From positions 372,001 through 436,000 of the forward strand of contig MU271160.1 in NCBI GenBank assembly GCA_021432605.1: DNA of 64,000 nt. Reading direction: 5' to 3'. The notes under the pieces are model-generated. The model made no database searches, was not told where the DNA came from, and saw only the letters and a program-made list of their open reading frames with translations. Within the stretch, counting starts at the first letter, position 1; every line of letters begins with the position of its first letter. The position numbers and the translations under genes were made by a program. The stretch is from Coniochaeta sp. PMI_546. Taxonomy: Eukaryota; Ascomycota; Sordariomycetes; Coniochaetales; Coniochaetaceae. This document shows, piece by piece, positions 22,074-34,569 of the stretch.

Positions 22074-22652
22074 ATGTCTGACTACGGTGGTGACGACAAC
22101 GACCCTGTGTACGTGACAATGCCTCTTCCTGTTTGTGATACCACGGGCTAACCCCCGCCGTCAAGTGATGAGCCCGCCTTCGAGGACGACGAGATCAACG
22201 ACTACTACGAGCCCGAGGCAGCAGATGACAACGATGAGCAGAATCAAGCAGGTGGAGACGACGCCGCGGACCAAGACCAGGTCATCGTGTCAGGCGACGC
22301 CGCGGCAGCAGCCAACCAAGGCCAGGGCAAGAAGTCGGACAAGGACAAGCGGATCCCCAACGAGCAGCGCACCACGACGCCCTTCATGACCAAGTACGAG
22401 AGGGCCCGCATCCTGGGCACACGCGCGCTGCAGATCAGCATGAACGCGCCGGTGCTGGTCGACCTCGAGGGCGAGACGGATCCGCTGCAGATCGCCATCA
22501 AGGAGCTGAGGGAGAAGAAGATTCCTCTCATTGTTCGTCGATATCTTCCTGACGGATTGTAGGTTTTCCGAGAATTTACGCTTCCGGTGAGGTACATGTG
22601 CTAATTGTTTTCTAGCTACGAGGACTGGACCTGCGAGGAACTACTGCAGTAG
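22074..22652 (+). CDS. RPB6: DNA-directed RNA polymerases I, II and III subunit RPABC2
   Basis: Three exons: 22074-22108, 22166-22558 and 22616-22652 (introns of 57 nt each; donors GTACGT and GTAGGT, the first with branch GGCTAACC). The product is 154 aa, close to yeast Rpb6 (155). The N-terminus is acidic ([18 protein letters not shown]). The conserved core is [20 protein letters not shown], then [26 protein letters not shown] and the C-terminal [10 protein letters not shown], each a family signature. Role: assembly and stability subunit shared by all three nuclear RNA polymerases. Confidence 0.97.
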
Positions 22653-25314
22653 TGAGCAAATTGGGGCAAATTGTAGGATCTTGACCCCATGGCCTGCTTT
22701 TCTCTCAAATGCGGTAAATACCGGCAGTCCTTGGTGGCAGTAAAATGTCTTGCATCAGCGATGGCGTTAAGGATGAAAATGGTTTAGGCTGGCTTGATTG
22801 GGGGCACCTTGGCCTTGTGCCTCGGGTCCCGTGTAGGGGAACGGCGCAAATACTATGGACATTTACAATGTAAAGTCTCATCCTTTGCATGTTTGTCATA
22901 TTTGTGTGCCACAAGGGGGAAAAAAAGGTAGTGGGGGAGAGAAGGTGTGGACGGCATAGAAGTTCATCTGTCTCTCGGCGCGCGTCTAGCTACGCGAACT
23001 ATGACAGAGCCCTACGGCAGGAAGACTTAGTGGGTGCTGAGTCGCTGACTTGCTGCACGATGGAGCTCAGCTGCACTAGAGGGTCCAAACCTGGAAGTGG
23101 AGGGCATTGATGAGAGGGTGCTCAAGGAACCAGACTTGCCTGCCAAGTCGGACCTCTCTCGGCCTGGATTCTGAAGGCGGGGACTATCAGGCAGGCCGTA
23201 TGAGGCAGCCTGAGCACTTATGCTACTCTCCAGCCTGAGCGTGCGGCGAGCAGAACTATGACAATGTCTAGTTAATGGAGGGCCACCATAAATGTCTGAC
23301 TCCAGGGAGTACAAGGTTTAGTCGTTATATTTCAAAGCTTTGAACTCACAAGTGGACTCCAGAGCGAAATCAATCACAGTAGTCCAATTCCTTCTAGCTC
23401 TGTCTATCGACGTGGTTGTCAGTTATACATACAAGCTAAGGCTAGTCGCTGAGTAGTCTCGTAGGTAAACACCACAGATTGATGAAGTTGGAATCGGACA
23501 TGGCAAGCATCTCTCAAGGGACTCAGCATATCCCTGGCCCAAGCCAAGTCATGACATGTTGTGGTAGCCTCGATCAGTCGAAGAGGCACCTGTGGGAGGT
23601 CGAAGAAGCGCAAGATGGACATCGACGAAAAACGACACGACATTGAGATAAGGTTGTGGGGTCAAGGTGGTGCCCGTTTCTGACTTCTGAGATCTGACGA
23701 TAGATGGCACTTGGCGCTAAGCGGCCGACCACTGCACCACCTTCCACCAAGATCTGCCAGATTATCGGTGTACCTTAGCTGTTCATCGTCGGGATGTTTC
23801 ACACAAAGACTCATATCATTCTTGAAAAAACTCTGCTTTAGCCTTTCGTTTTGCTTGTTATCCGCGCCCTCGAGGACCGGCTTGGAGTACGGGAAAATGT
23901 TGTTCGCTACCAGAGTACTCTTCGTTCGGCGCTCTCTCCAGTGCTTTCCGACAGGTGCCGACCCTTGTTGGTTATCACATACTGGGACACACTGCGCCGT
24001 CCCGCGTAGCATCGACAGCTGCACCGTTTCACAGGGACCAGACACAACCCCATAAATCGGGTGATCGATCCTGTCTCCCCCGGACGCGCGGAGAAAGAAA
24101 TACGCGCTCAGAGCGGCAATCTATTCGTAGCGCGCCGTGAGCCTGTGCCACGTAACTCGCAGCGGATATCGCTCACTAGACCTGCCTCGTCCTCCGACTT
24201 CTTCCAGATGCAGCACTGCAGATGACCCCAGAACTTGCAGATGAATAGAAGCAGAACAAATTTGCTTCTACGGCACAGCAACTGTAGCGAACCATGGGTA
24301 CAAGTCGCCTGTTCGGGCTGGTTGAGGCTATTATGAGAGGTGCGCCTGTGGCGTTTCTTGGGACTCCTGGCCGTGTTCCTACTGGCCCTCCCATCTCGCT
24401 TGCCAGTGGCCTGCGACGAGAGATGCGTCTCGCATTCAGGCATCCTCCCGATATAATGAAAAGCCTGTGCGCTTGCCGCTAACTAACCTTCCCCGTTACA
24501 ACGTCAACCATCCTTCTCAGCCGTGTGTCCCCTGTCGTATTGGTCCTTTGGACTGCTTGGTAACCCGGACACATGCTCGACCGGTCCTACCCTGCTGTCT
24601 TCACCGGTCGCTCCAACCGGACACCACTCCCGGCAGCAGCGTGGTTATAGTGCCGTAATCTATTATTACTGTGCTTCTTGGTCGGGTGCAAGCAGCCCCT
24701 AGCTTCCAGGGTCTTGGGCTGAGGCTCGAATTAGGCGGCCCCTCGGGACCCGGGTTACCATGGGACCGCTGGCTCGGCCTCACTCTGCATGTCTGTCTGC
24801 GTGTCTCTCCCCGACTATGCTACCTGCCTTCACGGGACTCGCCATGCTCAGCAGCGGCAAAGGAGCGCCACCACATGGCACAACTGCACGAACAGACGCT
24901 GCAACCTCAGAGCACCACCAATGTGTCCGTATGGGTTTGCAAATGCCCGACTTGTCTGTGCAGTGCATCATTCCTCCGGCGTCGATACCGGCCTGTGGGA
25001 AACGGCACAAACGAGTGCAGGATACTAAGGAGAATATGCATGAAGGAACATGTGTCGAGCGTGCGGCGGCTTCCTCTCTACCGCTTAGCCCCCTGTGTGT
25101 GTCTTCTCTTCGGGACCTTGACCCGAACCGCCAATACTACTGAACATGGTCTAGGGACTCTTGTCGTTCTCCCCCTGCTTCTGCTTCTTCCCCGATCGCT
25201 CGCTACCGCGGTGACCGCTCGTATATAATGCTTGTTTATGCCCGTACGACGGACACCTCGTCTGGTAGCACTTGAATTGGGGTCGGGAAGCCAACCATTT
25301 GCATCGACAACATC
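22653..25314. other. Long gene-poor stretch upstream of tyrosinase
   Basis: 2.66 kb with no gene I can support. The left part is the 3' flank of RPB6. Minus-strand frames near 23027-23314 and 23419-23643 can be chained only with one implausibly short intron (29 nt), so they are not called. The right end is the tyrosinase promoter. No tRNA, transposon ends or tandem repeats were recognised. Confidence 0.45.
25222..25228 (+). promoter_or_regulatory. TATA box of the tyrosinase gene
   Basis: TATATAA lies 86 nt upstream of the ATG at 25315, a normal distance for a fungal TATA box. Confidence 0.5.
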
Positions 25315-26743
25315 ATGGCTCTCACGAATATGTGGATGAGGCTTCTGCTCGCCGTTGCCCTGCTCTGCGGATCAACAATGGCGGCAGCGGCTGATGCAGG
25401 ATACGCATACTCTCAGGCCGATGTCAAGTCAGGCAAAACTCTGTCTTCCCTGAGCCAAAAAGCCTACTCAAACGCCCTGAGCCGCATTGGACAACAGGCG
25501 AAAGGCAGCGCCTGCACTGCGAAGAACATAAGAGTCCGCAAAGAATGGTGCGTCACTTGAAGACCTCCTTCGAACTCTACTCTCTCCTCCAAGCGCTGAA
25601 GCTTACTTACACTCAACTCATCAGGCGGACTCTTGCCTCACAGGACAAGAAGAGCTTCATTGATGCTGTGAAATGCGTTCGAGCGAAGCCCAGTCTATAT
25701 CCGCCCGGTGCAGTGCCCGGTTCGAAGTCACTTTATGACGACTTCATCGCCGTTCACCTCAACCAGACTCTCTTCATCCATCTGACCGTTAGTAGCTCCA
25801 TCTCCACCCCAGTATCAGAGTACATGCCTTGGAGTTCAACGCTTACCCAGCAGTAGGGCACCTTCCTTACCTGGCATCGGTATTACATCTGGTGGTATGA
25901 GAAACAGCTCAACAGCTGCGGCTACAGCGGCACACTCCCATACTGGGAATGGGGCTTGGACGTGAACAAGATCGAAGACTCACCTATCTTCGACGGCTCG
26001 CAGCTCTCGCTCGGCGGTAACGGCAAGTTCATCCCCCACGCCGGCCTGATGATGCCCCAGCCGATCCCGCCAACTATCATATCACTCCCGCCCGGCACCG
26101 GCAGCGGCTGCGTGACAACGGGGCCGTTCGGCGCCCTCACGATGCGCCTAGGTCCGGTTGCCATGCCCAACTACGGCAACACCAACTCGACCAGCGCGGC
26201 TGATCCTCTTGGCGACAACCTCCGCTGTCTGAAGCGCGACCTGAATAGCTTTTCTATCGCCAGGTACTCGAGCTTCTACAACAGCACGTCGCTCATCCTG
26301 GAGTCTGCCGACGTCGAGCACTTCCAGGCCATCATGCAGGGCGACCCTCGCTACGTGACTGGCGAGCTAGGCGTCCATGGCGGCGGTCATTTCGGGATCG
26401 GAGGAGACCCAGGTAGTGACCCTTTCATCAGTCCTGGAGACCCGGTCTTTTATCTCCACCATAGCCAGGTTGACCGGCTGTACTGGATATGGCAAGAGCT
26501 TGACTGGCCGAACAGACAGGTATGTACAAATAAATGCCCCCCGCCTCACGTTCCATTTCCGTTAGGGCAGCTGACTTACAGAACCAGAATGTCTTTGGCA
26601 CCTCTACCTTCCTTTCCTTCCCGCCAACGACAAACGTCACGGTCAACGACGCCATCGACCTGGGCGTACTGACTACGCCTGTTGCAATCAAGAACCTGAT
26701 GAGCACCGTGGGAGGCACGCCATTGTGCTATGTCTATCTGTGA
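25315..26743 (+). CDS. Secreted tyrosinase (type-3 copper monooxygenase)
   Basis: Four exons: 25315-25547, 25625-25787, 25857-26519 and 26582-26743. The product is 406 aa. A signal peptide (MRLLLAVALLCGSTMAAAA) precedes the catalytic domain. CuA ligands are His122, His130 and His139 (WHRYY, just after the exon 2/3 junction). CuB ligands are His306 and His310 (GVHGGGH) and the His pair at 333-334 (LHHSQVDR). The exon 2/3 junction falls inside the CuA site and the splice restores it exactly. There is no long C-terminal shielding domain, so it resembles the short secreted tyrosinases. Reaction: o-hydroxylation of phenols and oxidation of o-diphenols to quinones. The substrate is unknown, and no biosynthetic cluster partners are adjacent. 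Confidence 0.93.
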
Positions 26744-27728
26744 AAAAGACTCGTGGCATTTACGGTGTAGCGTGGAAATAGGGGGCATTTTGCCTCAAAC
26801 CCTTCTCGGCACGATTAGGTTAGGCATCAACTACCTTCAGGATCTAGACAGTCATTAATCGATAGATTATAAGACCATTAGATCTTCGCTTGTGAAATCT
26901 TACAAAGGGCCGTCCTCGAAGCTTGTACCACAAATTCACCTCCTCTGCTCATGTCTCCTCTTCTCCCAGCGCTAGAATATTCCTGCCCTCGAACCGCCCA
27001 CAATTCCAGCCCTGCTCTGCATGTTCTGCAAACACGGACATTGATTCCAAGGGTGGCTGCTGCTGCGATCCGCAATGCGACAATGCGACCACTAACCAAC
27101 CGGCCGTCTCGTGGCGCTCGACATGGAACGGACATGGCACCTACTTCGCGAAGATCCCCGTCCCGCACAGACCTGCGGTACCGGCAAGAGGCGTTTGATG
27201 AGCCTTGTCGGTATTGACCTGTTTCCAGAAACGAAGAGGGAAAAAAAAGGATGTGGCAGCCTTGATCGCTTCCGAACTAGCCCCCATGTAGGTGTAGAAA
27301 AGTTCATGACGGGGGTGGGAAGGTAGCCAGTTGAAACATACTCCCACATTTTGCATCTCAATGCCAATGCTCAAGGTAGTTATGCACACGCGGACGTCGC
27401 ATCAATACAACCCTCGACTCTGGGGAAATCTGCATGCTACCAATAGTCAATTTTTGAAAGCTCTATAAAAAGAAACTTTGTGGCTTCTCCTCCAGTCCTT
27501 GGCCGCCCAAAACGCCGAACCTCATCCCGGTGTGTATGTATGTCTCGTACGTACATGGCAGGCAAGAAACATACAAAAAAAGGAAGCTGGGGGAAACACA
27601 CCCCGACGGCTTGAGGAACAGCAGCGAGATCGGAGCAAGCAGTAAACAAGGGCAAAACGTAATGACCAATGCTGATATTTCCCTACTGATACAACCTGGA
27701 ACCTTCTCCAAGATTGAAAATCCCATGA
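26744..27728. other. Convergent 3' flanks of tyrosinase and SEC63
   Basis: About 1 kb. Small open frames on both strands carry no motif. There are AT-rich and purine-rich runs near 26840-26890 and 27235-27250. No gene or RNA was recognised. Confidence 0.5.
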
Positions 27729-29999
27729 CTAGTTTTCGGGCTCCGTATCGGTATTCGTATCACTCGTATCATCCTCCTCCTCCTCCGTCCCGCTCTCCTC
27801 CTCCTCCGAGTCGTCCTCCTCCGCCACCCTCTTCTTCTTCGGTGGCGGCCCGCCCTTGGCAGCGTTCATGATGCCAGCAAGCGAATCTGTCGGTGCAGTT
27901 AGCAAAATCCAGCTCTCCCAAAAAGCAGAATCAAACCCCTCAAAGTCTGGCAAGAGGAGAGAAAGGGGAAAAAAACATACCTTCATCCGGCTCACTAATC
28001 TCGTCCTCGCCCACCATCTCAGCCGCCTTGCTGGCCTCCTCCACCACAAGCGTGACCTCCATCTTGGTGTCGAACCCAACATAGCTGTCACACACCACAT
28101 TCATGACAAAGGTATAGTGCCCCGCCTGCGGCGGCGCCGCAAACTGCGCCTTCATCGTCTGCACCTTGAACGTGGGCGTGACCCCGTCGCCCTCGTAGAT
28201 GGGCGCGTCGAACTGCGTAAACGTAAACGGCGGCACGGCCATCTTGCCCTGCTTGCTGTCCGTCAGGAAGACGTGCCACCTGGGGCTGTAGTCCCTCGCG
28301 AAGTACGGCGCGTGCGCCAAGGGGGGGAACACCTCGTCAGGCGCCTCGGCCTCGTAGACGGGTTTTCCGGCGGCGTCTTTGCCAACCTGCTTCTTCTTCT
28401 TCCTGCCCAGGATGGCGTCCAGGTCGTCCTCGGCGGCGTCGACGTCCTCGAGCTCGAGCTCGTCGATGGCCGGCACCCGCTCGCTGCCCGGCGGGATGAA
28501 GCGCCCCTTCACGACGAGGGTCACGAGGGACGAGGGGATGATGCACCGCTCGCCGGCGACCTTGAAGAAGGCCTTGGCCACGCGGAAGTAGGGCAGTTGC
28601 TTGGCGACGCCGACGGCGGTTTTGTATTGTTCTTCTGTCAGGAGGCCTTTGCCAACGGCTAGGCTGCGGCGTCTTGAGTCGGGCTGGTCCATGAAAGCTT
28701 GTACGGTCGTGACTGTCCGGGAGTCGCCTTCGACTGCCTTTGCGATGGCTGGGGTGAAATAGGGTAGTTGGAGGAGTGGGGATGCCTTGGGTGGGACGGC
28801 TTGTATGAGATGCTGGCTGGCGTAGTATGAGGCGAGGATGGGTGCGGTGTTTCCGTACGCGAGAGAGATGGCTGTGAAGGACTTGGTCAGGGAGTGGGCG
28901 ATAGGTGCGACCTCGAATTTACTCCTTGTCAGGGCGTCGTCGTCGAGATCGACCCGTCCGAGGTAGGCCCAGAGTAGCGCGAGAGCTTTCCTCCGGGGAC
29001 CGCTCTCGATATCTTCCAGCTTCTCCTTATCCTTCACCGACAGTCCTCCGGCAAAGGGGGTTGTCTCGCCAGGCGCCAGTATCCTAGACTCGACTTTCGA
29101 TAGACCGGCATCTGCCTTGTCACCCTTGAGGGCCTCCTCAAACTCCTTCCCGGTGCTCAATGCTGTGATGACACCGCCCACATCGATGTTCTCCTCGTAC
29201 TGGCGGAAAAGCCGGTTGGCGCTCTCCATCAGAGGACCTTCCTTGGACCTCCTGAGGGTACCATACCACCATGTGCCGACAATATATGGAAGCAGAACAC
29301 CGAAGAGAAGCGAGTATATCAAGACGACGTATTTTCCGTTCCCGTCTGAGATCATGGCCTTGGGCAGAGCAATGGCGATGCTATAGCTTTGCTTGCCATC
29401 TGGGTGGCCGTACTGAATGTAGTTGTTCCGGATCTCCTCGTCTGTGAGGGCTTGGTATGCCTTTGAGATCTCGACATATCTGTCGTTCAGGCTCTCGATC
29501 GTCTCGTTCTTGGAGGCATCTGGTCGGACCTTGTCCGGGTGCAAGGTGCGCGACAGCTTCTTGTAGATGCTCTTGATATCCTTCTCGCTGGCGGACTACA
29601 GACAGGAATGTTAGACCAAACAGTGTATGCGCTGCGCGCCTGGTGGGCAAAGCATACCTCAGAGATGCCTAGGATGTCGTATGGGTTCCATATACTCCTC
29701 GTGGTTGTGGGTGTGACGTAGATTAGGTACATGGTGTAGGCCATGACCGACCATCCCAGCAGCACCAGGAACACCAGCCATAGTTTGTTGTCCTTGCGCC
29801 GGTCCTTCTTCCGGGTCGCATCGATCACTTCGGCATTCTTGGGGCGGTAGTCCGACTTTATGCGCGGGAACGAGGCAGCGGGATCCCGAGTGCCCTTGTA
29901 GAGGACGTAGGAGAGCGGGAGGGTGACTAGGCCGGAAAGAGTGAAGACGAAGAAGGGCCACAGGGTGCCCTCCTCGTCGTATGAGTAGTCAGAGCTCAT
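27729..29999 (-). CDS. SEC63: ER translocation subunit with J domain
   Basis: Three exons: 29999-29658, 29595-27981 and 27886-27729. The product is 704 aa. The N-terminus has two transmembrane segments (WPFFVFTLSGLVTLPLSYVL and LWLVFLVLLGWSVMAYTMYL). A lumenal J domain starts NPYDILGISESASEKDIKS, with HPD at 133-135 formed across the first intron. A third membrane segment is YVVLIYSLLFGVLLPYIVGT. The Sec63/Brl domain follows, ending in a fibronectin-like part, and a very acidic C-terminal tail (encoded largely by exon 3) binds Sec62 in yeast. Role: recruits Kar2/BiP to the Sec61 channel for post-translational import. Confidence 0.96.
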
Positions 30000-31001
30000 G
30001 ATGATGGCATCTGCTGGCCTGGAAACAGATGTGCTGTCTTTTTGCAGGTTAGTTGGCCAGAGAGAAAGCGGTCGGGGGTTATGGAGCGGTGGTCGAGATG
30101 TTGGAAGATGTGTGGTCGCTGGTGGCGGCTGGCCACTTGCTGAGTAGCTGACTCTCTTGGAGTGGACACCTTCACAAAAGACGAGCTTGCTGAATCGTGG
30201 CCTCGAAAAAATCGGGGCAGGGGCCAAGGGGCTTCACAAAGTCACACTCAGCACGGAAGTTCGGAGGTTGCGACCCCGGATTTGGCACCGTTAAATCATG
30301 GCCCGTGCCCTTCATATGCCGGTGCACAGTGCGTGGGGCTACCTTAGATTTTCAAATCCCCTGAAGGTACCTTTCCCTGTACCTCCCGAGGTTGGTTTAC
30401 ACTACCCTAACTGCTTACCTCAAATCGTATATCTTTTTTTATATATATATATTCGCGACCTCGACTCAACTCGCACTCGAACTCACTTTACAAAGATGAT
30501 GTGTGGATTGTTCCTGGCCATTCGGATGCTCACATTGGGCTCTAGTATAGGTTGATGGAGCAGATAATCTTCGATCAAAGATAATGGACTTGCTTGTTGT
30601 CATCTAGCAAATGGAGTTTTCGGTGTGGTTTGGATGCTTGTTACCATGCTGACCAGTAAATAGGTGTCATGTGTTCGTAATGTTGTTATCTGCTGTCTAG
30701 CTGGCTAATCTAGTGATGAACGGTGGTATAAAAACAATGCTCGCGCCAGATGTTCTACCTCCCCGTCTAGTCTCCATGTAGATGAATGCAATGCGTCCGC
30801 TTCTGTTCTGGATGGTGTACAACAGTTCAACATGGGCTGCCATCGATACGAGACCCAACCTCTTCGATCCGATTTAAGGCCCATCAAAATCGTCCCATAC
30901 AAATACAAGGCACTTGCCCAGCCCTATCCAGTCTGAAAATCATGGTCTGCGAATCCAGATCAACCTTGTCCAGTCTGTGCATCTAACCTCGCCAATAGAT
31001 G
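30000..31001. other. Promoter region of SEC63 and 3' flank of NUC1
   Basis: 1 kb. It includes a T-run followed by a short TA dinucleotide tract at about 30428-30452. No coding frame with bias is seen. Confidence 0.5.
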
Positions 31002-32081
31002 TCAGTTCCTCGGCGGTGTCAACCTACCCTGCTGTCCACCTTTTGCAAAGGCCTTTTGCCTGTCGGCATACTCCTTAACTATGATGGAGCAGCTGGTGTC
31101 GGCACACAGCCTCTTCCGCCTCTGGACCGGCAGCTTGCTCGCAAACTCCAGACCGCTCGCCCGCTCCACAGCCTCGACCGCCACCTCAAAGTCCGCCAGA
31201 GGCTTCTCGTTCGGGATGGGTGCGTTGGGGAGCACAAAGGCACCGATAGCCACCTTGCCACCGACAGTACCATCCTCCGCAAAGATGACCTTGTAAAAGT
31301 GCGTCGGCACCGCGACGTTGGGCGGGTTCCCGATGACCTCGTACTTGACGTACCACTTGTTGTCCGCCGGGTCGCGCTTGGGTAGGTACAGCGGGCCGGT
31401 AACGATGCGAACGCTCGGGTATTTGACCGTCAGCCGGCGGCAGAAGTCCTCAAAGTGCGCCCAGTAGTCTCTGTTGAAGCCCTCGCCGACCTGGGGACAC
31501 ATGTTTGTCAGGTAGAAAGTGTCGTCCATCGCCCTCTGGCTCCACTTGCAGTCCGCCGCGGGCACTTGATGGCCGCGGTCGTAGCCGGACCTGAAGTAGT
31601 CCTTCAGCTTTGCCCGGTACTTCTCTGGTACTGCAGGATCTTCTAAGAAGACACTGTTCTTCCTGTCGCCGTCCCTTGTTGCCAGCGATGCCGGTGTGAT
31701 GTGTTCGGCTACCCAGTGCGGGTTCTTGCGCTGTCGGTCGTACGAGGAGATGAGGGCTTGCCGTGAGGCTATGTCCGCCACTGGTCCAGGGAAGCCATAC
31801 TCGAAGAGACCTGCAGGATTGACTGGAGCGTCGGTGGCTAGGCCAGTGTTGGCAGTTGTGGTTGTTGGGACCCCGATGCTGGTCTGGCTCAAGACCTGCG
31901 AGACCGGCACCGGGGCAGGAGCGCCTGGAGGTTGTATCGCCGTGGTAGAGAGGGTAGATGTTTGCACCGTCTTGATCTCGGGTTTCTTGTCTGAGGAGCG
32001 CAGAGAGTACATAGCGGCTGTAGCGGCGGCACCGGCTCCAGCGCTGACGGCTGCAATAACTGCGATGGTGGCTTTCGACAT
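31002..32081 (-). CDS. NUC1: Mitochondrial DNA/RNA non-specific endonuclease (EndoG-like)
   Basis: Single exon, 359 aa. The N-terminus (MSKATIAVIAAVSAGAGAAA) is a hydrophobic membrane or mitochondrial signal, followed by a Pro/Thr linker. The catalytic core has DRGH at 168-171 within SGYDRGHQVPAADCKW, and the metal-site Asn is in GEGFNRDYW near 203. Both are family signatures of beta-beta-alpha-metal nucleases. The length fits yeast Nuc1 (329) and fungal orthologues. Role: mitochondrial inner-membrane nuclease active in mtDNA processing and cell death. Confidence 0.95.
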   Translation of the reverse strand: MSKATIAVIAAVSAGAGAAATAAMYSLRSSDKKPEIKTVQTSTLSTTAIQPPGAPAPVPVSQVLSQTSIGVPTTTTANTGLATDAPVNPAGLFEYGFPGPVADIASRQALISSYDRQRKNPHWVAEHITPASLATRDGDRKNSVFLEDPAVPEKYRAKLKDYFRSGYDRGHQVPAADCKWSQRAMDDTFYLTNMCPQVGEGFNRDYWAHFEDFCRRLTVKYPSVRIVTGPLYLPKRDPADNKWYVKYEVIGNPPNVAVPTHFYKVIFAEDGTVGGKVAIGAFVLPNAPIPNEKPLADFEVAVEAVERASGLEFASKLPVQRRKRLCADTSCSIIVKEYADRQKAFAKGGQQGRLTPPRN

Positions 32082-32871
32082 GGCGGCTACTGTTTCGCGG
32101 CGTACGCGCTGTGCCTTTTATATTGGTTTCCGACAAGTCAGCTGAGAGATCTCCTATGAGCAAGTGCTATGCACGCGGCGGCTACCGTGCACCTCGTGGT
32201 TTGAGAGTGTGGTGCTTGACTTCGCTGGTAGGAACTTCTTGAAAGTTGTCTTGGATTACTTTTTTTTAGAGATTGGCGAACCAGCCTTGCTGCAGGGGCA
32301 CGCGATCTCAGCGATCCAGCTTGGCCAGAACAGGGTAAGCCTGGACGTGGGGTTTTACTCCACTGGGTACCGCCCTGCTGGTTGCGTGGTCTAGAGCTGC
32401 TGGAATCACATGTCTATGAGTGCCTGCAGACCTGATCACGAAGATGGCGTTGCTATACCATGGGGCTTGAGGACTCATATTCAAAGTCCAGCGGATCTTC
32501 TCAACGCGAAATCACTATTTGTGTTGTGCTGATGTTTTCGCCCTTACAGTACTCACAAGATCGGAAGGTATGAGAACTGCATACGCGAGATCAACGGATA
32601 ACACGCTCGATGAACTTCAAGGATTTATAGCTTGCCCTCCCAAGGCGTAGTCGATTCTTTTCATTTTCGCCTGTACCACGTGGCTACGTTCCCCAATGCA
32701 ATTTCTATGCCCATAACCATGCTTAAAGATACCAGCACCGAACAAAATGCCAGACGCCTGCCTAAAAGTGGTCGCATGCGCAAAGCACCCGCTGAATGAT
32801 GACCGCGACTCCTTGCCAACCGTAAACTGCCATAAACCGTGAAATACTAGCGTAGAAGAACGTCGTGATGT
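32082..32871. other. Intergenic: NUC1 promoter, 3' flank of ZIP transporter
   Basis: 790 bp between two minus-strand genes. TATAAAA occurs on the minus strand at 32116-32122, very close to the NUC1 ATG. Nothing else was recognised. Confidence 0.45.
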
Positions 32872-34569
32872 TCAGTGCTGGTCCGTAACAAGAGCATTGC
32901 TAAAGCCTAACAAACTCATTCCCAAGAAAGCGAACACGATGCTCAGATTGCGGTTGTGGTTGAGGCTCAAGCTCTCCACAAACAGCTGTAGCGCGACGCT
33001 CGTCATGATCCCAGCCGTTGCCGCAAACAGGCATGCGTATCCGACGTCGTCGATGAGAATGTCCGATCTCTTTGCGATCTTGAACCAAGCCACCGCAACC
33101 GCAGCGCCGAGGGGTTGGCTGAATCCCCCGAGCATGGAAGACCAGAGCATAGCCTTCCAGCGGCTCCCCACCGCCATGTACAACGGTAGCGCCATCGAGA
33201 AGCCTTCTGCGATATTGTGGACAAACAACGCCATGAAAACGTTGAATCCGAGGGAGGGACTCGCGTGGTTTGTGGCGTAGGTAATGAAGCCCTCCGGGAA
33301 CTTGTGGAGCGCGATGGCGATAACCGTCTGAAGACCTATGGAGAGGAAAGCGTTGGTAGGGACGTGATGGTGATGTTGTGCTTCCAGATCCTCGGACATC
33401 TGTGAGCACTCGTCGTCACAAGCATGCTCGTGGTCGTCATGGTCGTCGCCATGCGAGTGAGATGCAAAGTCCTCGTGCTGCGCAGCGTCACGCGAATGTG
33501 CCCGACTAGACCGGAACGTGGGGCTAACTAACGACGTGGGTGAGTCCCGTCCTCCTTCCTCCGCTATGGGAAATGACATGGTATTTGTACGGAGAGTTGT
33601 TATAGGGGGCTTGTTGAACGCGTGACGGCCGGTCAGGTGCTTGAAGCATTCCTGGCCGCAGGGATCCGAGTAGCCGAAACAAGGCCCAAACTGATCGCAA
33701 TTCGGTTTCGTGTCCTTCACGAATGATATGACCCGTGAGCGGACTTGTAACATGGAAGGCCGGCGGTTTCGGGTTGAAGCGCGACTTCGGCTGTCCTTGA
33801 CCGGGCTGTAAGTAGAAGAGGGCATCTCACTCCTGGTGGAGAAATGCCGGGTCTGGTCTGGTCGGCTGGTGTCATTGTGGCCGTTCTCCCCCGCAACAGC
33901 AGGTAATAAGGGAGTGGCCTCCGTAGGACCTCCGTTGGTGTCAGCTCCTGGTGCTGTTCCAGACGCAGAATATAAGGAGGGTCTGTGGTCCGACATACGA
34001 CGACTCCGGCTGCGAGATAGGTGCGAGTGGCCGTGAGAATCCAAATCTCCCTCCTCTTTTGGAGGTTCCTCGTGTGAGTGATCGCAATCAACCACGTGCG
34101 ACGGAATGAATTGATGAATAAGTCTCGACACAACCTGGATTCCACAGAAGCCGCCCACGAAACAGCCCATCATGATGAAGCCCGCGGCCTGCTTGTCCAC
34201 TCCCCCCTTAGTCAGGTAGCGCATCGAGGTCGGTAGCATACTATACAGCGCCGAAAATATCTATCTCGGAATCAGTAATGCAATGCCCACAGCTCGCATA
34301 GGTAGGTTCCACACGCACCATGACACCAAAGCTCAGACTGAAGGAGCACGCCAGGAAGACATTACTATCCTGTATACGGAACTGCTTCTGACTCGGGAAC
34401 AGGCGGACGATGTATTCGACGTAGATGATACTTGCGCCGAAGACACAGGCTGGCGATGTTAGCAAACCACAAGGTCCAAAAGGTAGGGAATGAAAGACAT
34501 CTTACCAATGCCGCTCACGATGCACATGATCCACCCTCTGGTGTCATTGTCCATGTCGGTCGTGTCCAT
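32872..34569 (-). CDS. ZRT3: ZIP-family zinc transporter, Zrt3-like
   Basis: Three exons: 34569-34506, 34449-34319 and 34260-32872. The product is 527 aa. Short 5' exons carry the first helices (GWIMCIVSGIACVFGASIIY; VFLACSFSLSFGVMIFSALY). A His-rich cytosolic loop follows (DCDHSHEEPP; HGHSH; later HGDDHDDHEHACDDE), and then the ZIP core helices IALHKFPEGFITY and FVHNIAEGFSMALPLYM, where HKFPEG and HNIAEG are the metal-binding helices. The C-terminal helix ends LLGFSNALVTDQH. Family knowledge: yeast Zrt3 releases stored zinc from the vacuole; the same location here is inferred. It lies 717 bp downstream of the copper transporter gene, in tandem. Confidence 0.9.

Noticed and set aside
23027-23643. 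Chain of minus-strand frames that could make a 177-aa protein
   Set aside because: It needs an intron of only 29 nt, below the usual fungal minimum, and the product has no motif.
24671-25228. 185-codon plus-strand ORF upstream of tyrosinase
   Set aside because: It runs through the probable promoter and overlaps the TATA box, with Leu/Arg-rich composition typical of chance frames.
30428-30452. T-run and TA tract, considered as a terminator or origin element
   Set aside because: Short AT tracts are common in fungal promoters; there is no further evidence.
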